Origin: Bigelowiella natans CCMP2755
Taxonomy: Eukaryota > Cercozoa > Chlorarachniophyceae
DNA: 64,000 nt
Reading direction: 5' to 3'
Assembly (NCBI GenBank): GCA_000320545.1
Contig: ADNK01000828.1
Span: 62,001 to 126,000, forward strand
The notes below the pieces were generated by a model, which saw only the letters and a program-made list of their open reading frames with translations, was not told the origin of the DNA and did no database searches. This document shows positions 24,384-36,155 of the stretch, piece by piece. The translations under genes and the position numbers were made by a program. The stretch's first letter is position 1. Each line of letters opens with the position of its first letter.

Positions 24384-25060
24384 AGGAAACGTGGCGAGGG
24401 TTTCAACTTGTGTTTCATGTCATAGAAATCGATCAATCTTTTACATCATTATGTTGAAAGTGACCTACAAAGCAAACGAAGGTATGAGTGCCTAGTAGTT
24501 GCATAATGAACATGCGCTATAATATGGATATGTACGTACGGCTTACGCATGTTGTAACGAAAACGCTTTATACGTATCGATCGTAGCTGGCAGCACAAAT
24601 GTGTGTATCTCGCACGTGTTATACGCATTATCATGTGCACACCTGTAACAACACCGTATGCGATGTGCGATGGCAGAATAACAACGTAGCATACGTACTA
24701 GCGGAGATGTAAGTGAGCACGCCTAGCGCGTCAGCTGACGATTGCTGCACAAATATCTAGATGCGTGTGACAGCAACTAAGTCATGCAAAGGCAGCATTA
24801 CTTTCTATAACGATCAGATTTGTCAGAAAATAGCAGTGAATTATGGCAATAGGTGCGGATAGTGTTTAATTAACGTCTGCGATAACACCCTTTTTACGCA
24901 ATATCTAAGCATCGCAACAAAGTATTGACGTCATCTAGCTCGATCGCTAAGGTGCTATGATTTACGTATCGTAGACTACACATATTTAGCTACTGGTATC
25001 CGTGAAGATTAGCTAATTATAAGTAAGTGTATCCAAAGAACCCCCTATCGTTTAACCATT
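24384..25060. other. Intergenic, no gene seen
   Basis: AT-rich sequence with many TACGTA, GCATAC and ATGCGT words. Short frames exist on both strands but without splice chains or recognisable motifs. Confidence 0.5.
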
Positions 25061-25271
25061 CTAGTATGTATCCTTGAAATTCAGCCGTTAGGATGAATAG
25101 CGTTGAGAACACTATGACGGCAATACCCTAGATTGGAAATTCAGTTAGAAGAAAACGAATGGATAGCAAGAGAATGCCTCTTACCCTGAGGATTACTGTT
25201 TGGACAGCTGGAACTTTCAAACTAGTTGCCGTATCGATAAAGATATCTAAGAAACTAGGCCCCTGAATCAT
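25061..25271 (-). CDS. 50-aa single-pass membrane microprotein
   Basis: Two exons, 25271–25185 and 25126–25061, joined at a canonical intron (AGG|GTAAGA … CTAG). The peptide starts MIQGPSFLDIFIDTATSLK and has one hydrophobic helix (GIAVIVFSTLFILTADF). The size and pattern fit an accessory subunit of a membrane complex, but no family is recognised. It lies on the same strand as, and just downstream of, the 138-aa membrane protein gene. Confidence 0.4.
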
Positions 25272-25310
25272 TTCATCTTTTCAGTGAAAATACTTCGATT
25301 ATTGTATTCG

Positions 25311-25995
25311 TTAAGATGCTATTACATCAGATTTATCCTCCTCAGCCATATCTTTCTCTGAGAGCATGTAGTCAGCAATATTTCGGATTCCTGGCTCCTC
25401 TTTCTCATCCTTAATTGAAAAACTTGTCATTAAGATGCTACAAATTTACAGAGAGTGGACAGACCTTTTTAGCTCGAACATGTGTCACCCCCTTCACCTG
25501 GCTCATTTTAAAAATTGATGGGGTGCCTGTATATAATAAAGAGCTTCTTCAATAGAACATAATATAACCATGAATTATTCCTACTTTTTATCGTTCTGCT
25601 TCCTGGATTTTGAAATTTGTTCAAGTTTCTCCCATTTGATTGAATGACCCTACGCGTAAAAATGGAAATAAGGATGTATCATATCGATCTCATGATTTGC
25701 AACCGACCTTGTGGGTGTAATCGACCGAACCGTCCCTATATTGACAATCACAGATATATTAAAGCTATACAAGCAGAACTGCCTCTATTTCGTTCCAGCT
25801 CCAGTACATGTGAAAATCTGAACCCCCCTCCCAACCCTTCTGACCGAGCTCTACTGGGCCTGCTCGGTCCACTATACTCGAGCTCCATAGAGATATTGTG
25901 AGGAAACAAGCCGCAACTAGAACTGCGATCGATAATCTTGTGAACCTGCGACGAGAATCAACGCCTGTGCGGGCGAGGGGGCGTCGTAACCCCAT
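25311..25995 (-). CDS. 138-aa membrane protein, unknown function
   Basis: Exons 25995–25808, 25735–25708, 25649–25585, 25501–25465 and 25409–25311, all in phase. The N-terminus is Arg-rich (MGLRRPLARTGVDSRRRFTR), then a single hydrophobic helix (LSIAVLVAACFLTISLW). This could be a signal anchor or part of a plastid/ER leader. The C-terminal half is a charged helix (WEKLEQISKSRKQNDKN) ending in an acidic tail (SEKDMAEEDKSDVIAS). No family recognised. It is divergent from ATG5, with 335 bp between the starts. Confidence 0.55.
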
Positions 25996-26330
25996 ACCTA
26001 CGAGCGTATGTTGTTTGTGTTCTGTTGAAGTCGGTTCGTGGTTTTCGCGTGAACGAATGCGTTTTATTATCTACGACAACCTCTAATTCAAACACACCAG
26101 CCAGAAACTCACCACCGTCCAGAGGAAAATCGTTCGACTTTTTGGGACGAAATTGTTCCGACAAAGCTATTCATGATGTCGATGTTCTTCGCCTGATGGA
26201 GCTCAGAATGTTATTCATGGAATTTTAATTCGTGTGAATATTTGTATGATATATTTAGTATGAATTATGGACTAAAATTTGATTCGAAGAGAAGAGCAAC
26301 CACCACGGGATCGAGCAAGCTTGCAGAACG

Positions 26331-26972
26331 ATGGCGTCAACTAAAGACAAGGTTCTGACCCTTCCATGCCCTCCTATTTTATTCTAGCCTATTTCATTAA
26401 CGCTACACGAAACATGGGTGTGACATTAGTGTTTAAGGAGCGCGAGGGGAGATATATATTTCCCTCACTAATTTGCTATCTGTCCGGAAAATTACTTTAT
26501 GATCGTTCCTGCTTGATTTGAAGGTATGGGGCGGAAGCGTACCAGTAAAATTCTCCCTTGCCTCGCGGGAAGTTACAGCCATGCAAGCACCGAAGCCCAT
26601 ATATGTAAGTGACAGCATACTTTACAAAAGAGCTCTCCTCGTTCATTGTCTCACAAATCACCACTCAGAAACTGCTTCCCCGTATGAGCTATTTGCCGCT
26701 GGTGACGACATCAGTTCGCGATCATTTTGTCAATTATGCTCCTGCTATAAGAGGCGACCTCTGGTTCGACTTCGATGGAAGGCCTCTTAAGTGGTGACTA
26801 GACCACTGTTGACAAAAGCTTCACGTTGTAACATAAGCATCATGTCCTCTGCACTATCAATCTAGGCACTACCCAATTGGAGTATTATTCGACCTCGTGC
26901 ATAACTGCGGTGACAAGAACTCTAGTGCAACAAGGCTTCCTTTAGAAATAACCGTTCACTTCACAGGGTAGC

Positions 26973-27006
<34 letters not shown>

Positions 27007-27917
27007 CAACTTTGTTTATTATGCAAAAGAAGTGAATTGAAAATGTTGTTCTTCAGGTATCCATCGGAGCTTCTTCCTTGCAAAACACTGAGCACTGTAA
27101 ATGAACACTTCTTTCATAGCCTCAAAGAGGTACAGTATCTGTTCTCTTCCAAATCTTGAGCAGGCTCTTACAACAAGTGATGGTGTCTGTTGTACATTTG
27201 GTACTCAGGGCTGCTATTTGAAGTATGGGACGTCTTCCATCATAATGAATATGCAAAAGTCTCTTCATTTAAAAATGGAGCAATCCCTTGTTACAGGTAT
27301 TTGGTTGTGGGAAGAATGATTGTGAATGCAATCATCAATCGAGTAAAATGAAACTCCAACAACTGCTAATGTGGATTAGCTAATTCTTCTGCTCTCTTCT
27401 TCGAGGTGACTACCGTCTCTACCAGCAAGCTTCTAGAAATTGGGCGATCTCGGATTCAAAATGCCAGAAGATTCCGGTAGCAACAACGGACGACGATTGT
27501 GACGTGTATTCGGAAACAGCAGCACTCGGAGTCATTAGTCAATCATCCACTGATCAACAACTGCTAATAGTATTCCATTTCTTTTGTCGTTACCTCATTT
27601 GGCCTTATTATGTCTAGATTCGCATAATGATTGGTGATGGATTTAATGACAAAACGATAAAGAATCGACTGGTACTCATTCAACTCTCTTCTCTCCTTGC
27701 GTCGATCAGAAACAGCCGACAAATTTGAAAAAATGTGTTATTATTACTGTTATCAGATACAACCATCTTTAGAAATGAAGGACCTAGAGGGTATGCAACA
27801 TTTGAGTGTATTGTATCCTTCCTCTCCTCTTCTTTCTCCCTTTGTCTCTACTGTCTTTAGCCCCTCCCCCCCCTATTTCCCTCTCTCCCTATTTCTCTCT
27901 CCCTATTTCTCTCCCCC

Positions 27918-27959
<42 letters not shown>

Positions 27960-28615
27960 GTGTGTGTGTGTGTGCGCGCGCGCGCGCGCATTGACTTGAT
28001 TCGACGAAAATTCATATTTCCAGGGAAACCCTTCACGCTTCGGAGTGCTCTAAAAAGCACCTTCCCCTCTCTAGATTTGAAATTGTAGTAATTCTAGTGT
28101 AGCACAAAATAAAATTACAACTACATCATGATAGTACATCATTGCTATTTTTTTCCATAGCCAAACATATATGACAACAAAGAGCATCGCATCTCTTACC
28201 CCTTTACAGAGATATCGTCTTAAATGCGGAGTATTAAATAGATTTGGAGGATGATGGTGTGATGTTACCAATAGCCTTTGGATGTACTTCTGACTATCTT
28301 TTCCTACTACATGATAGTATTCGCGCTGTCGTACAAGGTATAAAAGTACCAACAGAGACGTCGCTCTTCTACCTTGCTGAAAATATGTGCCACGCCGACC
28401 AATTTCTATACATATGTCTCTCATTGCACACAACGCCTCAAAATCCAAGTGAGGATGCAGACGGTAAAATAGAGCGACAAGATATTGAAGGAAAGGAGGA
28501 GGGGGTGGATGAAGACGTAAGAGAAGGCGCTATTCAGAAGACCAAAGCCAAAGCAAACACAGATCGTAGTCAGGAGCAAAATGAAGTTGATAGCAATCTT
28601 GAAAGTGCAACATGA
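26331..28615 (+). CDS. ATG5: Autophagy protein 5 (ATG5)
   Basis: ATG5 is the acceptor of ubiquitin-like ATG12 and part of the E3-like complex that lipidates ATG8. Exons: 26331–26351, 26524–26604, 26669–26793, 26866–26967, 27057–27129, 27209–27296, 27406–27476, 27618–27671, 27757–27790, 28024–about 28074 and about 28241–28615. The total is about 357 aa. Family hallmarks seen: VWGGSVPVKFSLAS at the N-terminus, [63 protein letters not shown] and GIKVPTETSLFYLAENM followed by FLYICL. The N-terminus has no leader, as expected for a cytosolic protein. Beyond the family's usual end there is an extra hydrophilic tail of about 60 residues. Intron 4 opens with (GTA)n at its donor. The last junction has no ordinary GT donor (see findings). 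Confidence 0.93.
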
Positions 28616-29241
28616 CATTTATATGTTTCTAGACACATGCCATGCTACATCATGTTTATACGTGAAGAATATGGTCGCCGCACGCACAGCAACATGTATG
28701 TGTAGCACAGCAAGACTAGGAGAATCATCTCATTTAGTTCATGGCGTCGTGAGTGCCGCATGCAGTCATACTGCTGTTCCATAGTGCATCGGATTGTGTC
28801 TTTTTAGCTGTAGCGCCTATACATTTATGCATAGCATGACGATGTAAAGCGTGTGCTCCTTCGCATTGCACATATATGTGAACGTTCATTCAAGCTCGTA
28901 TGGAGGCATGTACGCTGTACTGCATATAACTATTATTGGAGCTGGTATACAATAACATAGTTGTACGTGCGTATCTAGGTATGCTGTGATTCATCCCATT
29001 GCAATACTTAAACACATTCATTCGTGCCATGCCTCGTTGTAGCTCTCTATCGCTATAAAAGAACGATCGAGTTCTAAATGTGAGTGCGAGCAGGCGTTGA
29101 TTTAAAGTGAACGACAAATTGGGGAGGAGCAATATCGATCAGCCGCGAGAAGGCGGTGAAACATCATCGCCGCACACTATATACCATTTTCTAGAATTTT
29201 CAGCTGGTATTATGTATGGGCCTATTCGGACAATAATGCAT
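28616..29241. other. Intergenic, no gene seen
   Basis: Convergent interval between ATG5 (+) and the 29.2–31.2 kb gene (−). It is rich in ATGCAT and TACGTAC words, and no coding chain was found. Confidence 0.5.
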
Positions 29242-30691
29242 TCATTTTCCTTTTTTGCCTTTACTTTTTTTGGCCTGCTTCGCAGCCTCCTTCGCTTGCT
29301 TCGCAGCCTCCTTCGCTTCCTTCGCTTTCAGCGCTATGAGTTTTTTAACATAAGCTTCCTCCTCAGAAACAACTTGATGATTTCCACCAAGAATCTGTGG
29401 ACCCTCCGATTCCCCCCACGCGCATTCATTGGTCGCAGCACAGCCAGTCTCTTTGTACATCAATTCCTTTTGAAAATTTACATCTTCGACTATTGGCCGC
29501 CACGATGCCACAAGCAGTTTCGCTGTTCCAGTGAAACGTTTGAATAATTCACTTTCCGTTTTAGAAGGTTGGTAACGCCCCCAAAAATCATCGTAAGCTT
29601 TCATAGTGTCCGAATTTAAATTAGCTGTCAAATCGCTCATTGTTGTGATGAGAGCGGTGAAGAAAGATTTGGTCTTCTCCAACGACAAGGTACCTCAACG
29701 TGGTTACGAAAACGTAAAAGTTAGATCATTTCACCTATTCTATATTCTAATTGTGTAAGGAATCTCTGTGTTTTGATGTATCATTATAAAGTAGTAGGAA
29801 GCACCTGTCCATTGCGTGAGAGTACTGTGATATCGATCCTTCTTCTTATAATCTATAATGTGATAGAAATTTTCCATGTAATCTCGAACGCGAAAGCCAC
29901 TTGCAAATGCCATGTACAGCCGGAATTGTGGCTGAGAGTAGCATGGAATATCAATCAGCGAAAGATATCATGAAACAGCAAATGCAGATACCCATTATCT
30001 CTTATAACTGTACCTCTGACTCGCCTTCGATCTTTTCTAAGACAAAGTGATGCATTCCTGATGTTGTGAACAGATTGGATATTATCCTCATATCTGGTGA
30101 TAAAATTTACACGCGCACATATACTTGCGCGTTCTTACCTTTCCCCATCGTGTCGTGAAAAAGATAAGCGGTGTTCTGATTTACTTCCAAACTGGCCATA
30201 AATTTGCTAGTATCTTCTGAGTCTAAAGTGCTCATCCCCACAACATTATCCTGATTATCATCCTTCGAACCAGTCAAAAGCATGAAAACCGTGTCCGCAT
30301 TGCGCTAAGATATTGTTACGGCAGAATTGATCGATCAGAGTTACCACCACTGAAGATATCATTTTAGAACAGTTTCAACTCGAAACTGTCGCTTAGCAGA
30401 GCTCATTAGGTGTATCATTTACAAACATCTTATTATTCATCTTATAATTCAAATATTTTGTCACTATCGTGGCTGACCTGGCAGTCACAAACCATACTTG
30501 AAATAGTAGTGCTTGTATCCACACATGCCATTTGAGTATCAGCTCTTCTTTTTGAGTCGATGCCTAATATCCAGTGCGACCAATGCGCCCGCTGAAAATA
30601 AATGGATCAACAGTGAGCATTTACCATGATTTCATGCGTGTGTCTTTGTTCCATCAAATTATAGTAAATTCATATTTTTAATATTTATATA

Positions 30692-30734
<43 letters not shown>

Positions 30735-31212
30735 TTTTTAATGTAAAGATATGAAATTATGTTTATGATGGTGTAAGACAATAGACAATTTACCTTGCCT
30801 TGAGCAACTTTGTTTACGATGGCACTATACATCATCCGAGTGACCATATCGTATACATGCTGACAGTTCCCGGGAACGCCATCACACGGGCCTTCCTCTA
30901 TGATTTTGTTTAATATCGAACATCAGAACACTACGATCATCTTATAACCATCATTGTTAGCAACTGTCTTGTTGCTGTCGCTATTTATTGTTCACTACCT
31001 TATTCTCACCTTATTCTCGTAGCATGTAGTTAGATGTTAGGCATGCAAGAAATCATATTAATTCAGGACCGACTTTGAAAAGAGGAAGTGGAGTTGTGCT
31101 TCAGGGTCATAGCACGTGTGGAGGATGATAATGGCTCCAAAACACCACTGTTATGTACAGTGCACAAGCAACTAACAATGAATGTGCTTAGAACAAAACG
31201 TGCCGCTGCCAT
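29242..31212 (-). CDS. 364-aa signal-peptide protein, unknown function
   Basis: Exons 31212–31159, 30895–30794, 30591–30478, 30304–30139, 30093–30014, 29931–29805 and 29693–29242, all in phase. The start MAAARFVLSTFIVSCLCT is a signal peptide. The mature part begins near EGPCDGVPGNCQHVYDMV. It contains AHWSHWILGIDSKRRAD, two Cys pairs (MVCDC; MACVD), FRLYMAFASGFRVRDYM and a C-terminal Lys/Ala repeat (AKEAKEAAKQAKEAAKQ). No family recognised; it probably enters the secretory pathway or plastid. The junction after exon 1 could shift slightly, because two donors and two acceptors are compatible. Intron 2 contains a (TA)n tract. Confidence 0.6.
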
Positions 31213-31394
31213 TATGAGCAGGCGCCGTATTTGAACAAATCAGCAGGTGTATGTGCAGAGGCGTATGATTTCCTGATTTCCTATTTTCTGATTTTTGCGA
31301 ATTTCAAAAATTTGAATGCGAACTTCGGTTCCGTTTGGACGGACGGAGACGCATTTTGTTTTGTCAATGCGACAATCTTCATCGTGTGTCGTCT

Positions 31395-32075
31395 CGCGAT
31401 GCTTTCTTTACAGCTATTTTGGCAACGTTCGGGCAATTAAATTGGCTTGTTTGGAGGTAAAAAACAACGAAGTACTCTGTTGGATACGACCATACCACGA
31501 CTAATACACCCGATCCCTGCCGAACTCGGAAGTGTAGCGTCGTTGGGACTCGTTAGTACTGCGGTGGGGGACCACGCGGGAACACGGTGTTGTTGTATCC
31601 TTTTTTTTTTCCTGCCCTGAGTCAATTTGCGACCGACTGTTCTCACCATTGCGTTTCCTAGTGCAGCCATTTGATTCAATGGGTCATTTGTGCAGCACCG
31701 CTGCGCCGCGGTGGAGATCACCTGCTAGCCTGGCCAGACCTAGAGACAGCTAGACAGCAGATCCAAAGCTTTTGGAGCTAGCTAGCTAGTCCTCGAATCG
31801 TGGCGGCACATGTCACCTGATGGTTGACATGAATCGCGTGGTCAAATGCATGATCAGTCCACCCGCCCCATCATTCAGCCAGGCTAGATGAGGTGCCAAA
31901 ACACCAAGCCTGTAGCTGTCCGCCATGCCACGCTGGTTGGCACGCTAGGGCATGGACTAGCAGTGGACGACTGCATGCACACTAGCTAGCTAGCCAGCTA
32001 GCACGCTGGCATGCAGCGTCGCACATGATCAATGCTGGAATGCAATGAGCGCCCGATGCGTGCCAGCATGCATCT
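31395..32075. mobile_element. Candidate 681-bp insertion carrying a 5S rRNA gene
   Basis: Compared with the 41-kb copy of the flanking repeat, this segment is extra. Both flanks read TCT, which may be a 3-bp target duplication. It contains a complete 5S rRNA gene and then a CTAGCTAG-rich tail. I see no coding frame and no clear long terminal repeats. A 5S-derived SINE, a terminal-repeat element carrying 5S, or simple capture of a dispersed 5S gene are all possible. Confidence 0.45.
31482..31600 (+). rRNA. 5S rRNA: 5S ribosomal RNA
   Basis: This 119-nt segment begins GGATACGACCATACCACG and ends GTTGTTGTATCC, so its two ends pair to form helix I. The internal CCCGATCCCTGCCGAACTCG is the conserved 5S loop region, and GGTGGGGGACCACGCGGG fits the helix IV/loop E region with the pol III C-box area. 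A run of ten T residues directly after 31600 is a typical RNA polymerase III terminator. It is a single copy, not a tandem array, and is embedded in repeat DNA. Confidence 0.93.
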
Positions 32076-32327
32076 GGAACACTGTCGATGCTTGAGAAAG
32101 TCACCGGTGGTCAGCACTCAGATCCAGGATTGTCGCTGATGACCCATCACCTTCAGTTTCGTTCGTGAGACTTCGGAATGAATTCATCGCAGATCGAAAA
32201 ATCTGGTGCAAAAACACCCCAAACGGCTGGAACGACACGTCTGTTGTGAAATCCACTCAAATGGCCAATTGTTGCAAGTCTTTTACGAAAATTGCTAGCA
32301 CCAGGGGCGACAAATGGGAATTTTGAC

Positions 32328-33622
32328 ATGTGTGCTGCATGGCCCCACAGGCCATGGAGTGTGCCCGGGTTCGAAACACATGTTCTCTGCTGGGACACAT
32401 GTGACTAATGGATCGAACACATGTTGGCAAAAATGGATTAGAAACTGCACGTGCGTGCGCCATGTGCGTAGCCCTGTGGGCCATGGAGTGCTGTCAATGA
32501 TGCGGGAATGAATTCAGCACGTGATGATTTGTCGTGTCCACCGCAGCAGTGCGCATCAACAGCACGTGCAATTCCTTTTCACTGGTTCAACCCATGCCAG
32601 CATGCATGCTCCATCTCCATCTTGATGATGGAATTTGCGAAAACGTCTTCCGTGACGTTTGGCAGACTCCGCCGCCGCTGCTGCTGCATCGTCAACACGA
32701 CGCTGCCATCTGCTGCTAGTGCTGCCCAGCTAGCCAGGAAGAAGGACTGCTACCTTGGAAAGTTTCCAACCGATTCCACCAGCTGTCACAAAGGAGAGTG
32801 CTAGTCTCGCGGTCGTGTTGTGATCACCACAGTGTAGCAGCAGCATCGCAATGGCAGCAGTGGTGACAGTTCAGAAGGGAGCGGCTCTGACCATTTTCCT
32901 TCCCACACCATCGTCTTGCACACCTCTTCCACACAGCTGCACTGCCGCACTGCCACTGCTTTGACACCAGGCGGAAGTTCCGCAGCTGTGGCAATGAATA
33001 CTGCTGTGTGACAACGTCTTTTTTTCGTTTCGTGCTTCAATTTGGTCGTCAGCACAATTTTCCAATCCGTTTCAACGTGAAGCCCACCTAGCCACTGAGC
33101 TTTTTTGCGCAACATGTGAAAAATTTCAAATGCATCTAGCTAGCAAGGCATGGCACATGGCACCGTGCGATGAAAAGTCACATCGCAAGCTCAGCGCTGC
33201 CTTCAGCGACAACATCAATGATTGCAAATGCTTTTACACCTTTCCGACATTTTTATAACCTGTCATTCGTATCGTACGGCATCATAAAGCATACAGCTAT
33301 GCATATTGGATGTATCCAGCCATGTTCCGCCTATGGGCACGAGCAGCCAATAACGTGCTTGCGCCTACAGATCGAAGTGTGATGCCACACGATACGTATG
33401 TCGGAAGTCATAATTCAAGCTGATAGTATACAATGACTTAACGCCGGAACGATGTATGACATCGATGCGATCGAAGCATGCATCGAGACAGTGCAGTTCG
33501 TCCAAGGTACGACATATACGTCTTGACGTGCTATGAGCATGAATTACAGATATGTGACTATCACACCTTATCACTAGCACATGCTGTATAAGCAACGTGG
33601 CACATTAAGCGATTTGCATAAA
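32328..33622. other. Non-genic repeat-like block
   Basis: The sequence is rich in GCATGC, CTAGCTAG and CACATG words with overlapping short frames on both strands. No splice-linked coding chain was found. Composition matches the 41-kb and 60-kb blocks. Confidence 0.5.
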
Positions 33623-34565
33623 TCACTTCACGTCTCCCAGTGAAGTTATTACAGCAGCCAATTCATTGTCAACTTGATCTGAGTGCTCCACTAGCTTATT
33701 CCACTCCTCTGTATGTAAATAGAATAAGAATAAGATGAAAAGCATCAACCGACCTTTAAAACGAACAGAGTTGCTTGCCTGCTTTCTCGTTATTAGTTGA
33801 TGCTCTGTTCTGATATCAATATACTTACCGGGGCGTAGCATGATCCCCTTTCTCCCGGGAGATTTCCCGAATTCTTCCCCATCTTCAGCGCCCTGGACTG
33901 CATTTGAGTTCCTTGAGAAGCATTGTCACATGGTCATCAGTTGCATCATCTTCCATTGATTGTTATTCGTTAGCATGGTAGTAGAGCACTACGTCGTTAT
34001 CTCTTAACAAGGAGCGAATCAACTACAAATAATTGGTTGCTATTACTTCCAGTACTCACGCACGTCAACGAACCATCTTCCTTTGTACGATGTAGTCTGC
34101 GATTATTACATACATTCACAGCACCAATGAACCGACGCGAGTCGTTATCATAATCCCATTAAATCTCTCCGAAATCATCGATTCAGACTACCGTAGCAAA
34201 CCGCATATTGCCAAGTCCAATCTCCCTTGTGCGTCTTGCTTCAAGAGCCGTCGTCAGCATTTTCATTCCCTTCATCAGCTTTCCCCATTGCTCTGGCGTG
34301 AGCATTATACCCTGAAGTTTTTTGCATTTCGAGGTAGTTTGTATGTTGCAGTATAATCAAATATGTGAAAGTTTGGTCAAAAAGAGAGAGAAATGGAGTG
34401 GTGATATCTTTACCTTCACTCCTGGCTTTTCAACGCCGCCTTTTAAGTAGTATTCGCGAATATCCATTCCTACGAAATTGTAAAACCAATATCGAAGGGG
34501 ACGGTTAACAGTCAGATCAGTGCAAATAAAATAGTCGTTTATTCGTGGGAAAAGCAGCAATCACC

Positions 34566-34596
<31 letters not shown>

Positions 34597-35797
34597 GCAG
34601 CAGCAGCAGCGGTTCACCTTTGTTCCCCCTATATTCTGTTGCTGTAATTCTTCGTAGATTTCCAAGTTGTAGATACCCTGTTTCCTTAAGTCTTGAAGTG
34701 CTGCTAGCTTCTTGCTGCTTGTTTCCCCCCTCTTCTTCCTCCTCCTCCTTATTAGCAGTCCCCCCCCCGTTTACATGATCTTCTTGCTTTCCTTCTTCTT
34801 GTACTTCTTTGCCTGCTACCTGCTCACCATTTTCGTTGTTCAATGAAACCGATGCCTCATTTGCTACTGCTGCTGCTGATGATGATGATGGAGATACAGC
34901 TGGTTTCTTGCGACCTCGCTGCGATGCTGCTGTTGCTCCTTTTGACATCACCTTTCTCGTTGTCGTGCTGGCTCCTTCGACTTCGGATCGTTTGGCCTCA
35001 CTCTCCTTTTTTTCTTCTTCTTTCAGTTGCTTAACAATCCTGTCGCGTTCTTGCATCAACCGACGTACAGCACTCCTATCGGCATTTCGCATCGCTGCAT
35101 GTAGTTCCTGGCTGACGGTTGCAAGTTCCTGGGTAAGTTGGGCTGATTCATCAGACCCAGCGCGACCGTCATCACACGCATCTCTGCCTCGTTTACGCCC
35201 CCCTCCTGACACTCCTACTGCCGATATCATCGGTCCTAATCCTTTGCTTCTCCTCCTGTAATGAAGACTGCTCGTCACAGCATCCTCTGCACCAGATCCT
35301 GTGCTATCTTCTTTTCTCTCAGCGGATATGATTGCATTATACATCTCTTGGACTGTGGCAGAGGTTTGATTCGAAGGGGACCTGTGCAATCATGCAGGCA
35401 TTATCACCACTACTATCATAATTAACTCACACGTCAAACAATGAAGAAAGGAGCACCTATACACAGTTCTCTTGGTGCCATCATTGTGATGCTCAGGCTC
35501 TACTTTCCAACAGTTATCCATGGCAAGAACCCCCGCACCATTAATGAACCCAGACAGCAACCCATCTCTCATGCTCCCCCCTCTTAAACGGGCCCATGCG
35601 AGTCTTCTCCTTCTTCCTCCTCTTTTTCCATAAATCTCCGCAGATCGCTGCGGTAACGACTGAGACAGCAGGAGGCTGGTTTTGGGTTCATCACAACATT
35701 GGTCGCTTGCTGCGTTATACTCGCTGGAGCCAGCAAACAAATAGAGGACTGTGAGGAAACCTAGAACCCCCAGTAAGACTAGTGGTCTCTGGCACAT
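33623..35797 (-). CDS. Tandem PC4-domain ssDNA-binding protein with presequence
   Basis: Exons 35797–35457, 35381–34618, 34469–34414, 34311–34192, 34096–34047, 33911–33829 and 33708–33623, in phase, 499 aa. PC4/SUB1 domains bind single-stranded DNA. Two are seen in tandem at the C-terminus: LGNLRRITATEYRGNKG, DIREYYLKGGVEKPGVKG and IMLTPEQWGKLMKG; then RFATTTSYKGRWFVDVREYW, GKSPGRKGIMLRPEEWNKLV and a helical end. The N-terminus MCQRPLVLLGVLGFLTVLYL is a signal peptide or signal anchor. It is followed by an Arg-rich stretch (KRGGRRRRLAWAR), which points to organelle (plastid) import rather than the nucleus. Between leader and domains lie about 230 low-complexity residues with a charged coiled coil (DRIVKQLKEEEKKE). 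It is divergent from the YebC gene. Confidence 0.85.
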
Positions 35798-36155
35798 ACA
35801 GCCCGTATCAACACTCGGTATCAATACTCGAAGGCGGCGGGAGATTGCTTTTGGCCCCGGTTGGGTCCCATTGCATTTGTACCAGCTAAGTTTTCATTGG
35901 ACCAACTTCCTAAAAAAAATTTATGAAAATATGACCCTTTGGGGGAAAAAGTGTTAGTAGTTTCTAGCATCAATGGTTTTTATTATGGTTCCAATGGAAG
36001 CAGTATAAATACGACAGACAAAATAATTCAGCGAAAATGCGATACCGTAGATATTTAATGCTATAAATAATGACTTTATTACAACAACATAAGCAACAAC
36101 ATTCGACGTGGTTCGTCTCCGTCGTCGTCGTACCTACCCTACCCTACCCGCATCG

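Larger units (their letters stand above)
31328..32327. repeat. Dispersed repeat, copy 1, split by 5S-bearing insertion
   Basis: 31328–31394 and 32073–32327 match, in inverted orientation, the continuous stretch 41470–41737. Shared words include GGTTCCGTTTGGAC, GACAATCTTCATCGTGTGTC, GAATTCATCGCAGATCGAA and CCACTCAAATGGCCAAT. The two halves of copy 1 are separated by about 0.68 kb that copy 2 lacks. Identity is imperfect, with scattered substitutions and small indels, as in an aged repeat. Confidence 0.75.

Noticed and set aside
34809-35261. 150-codon plus-strand ORF opposite the PC4 gene
   Set aside because: Antisense to the low-complexity linker exon of the tandem-PC4 gene; no independent evidence.
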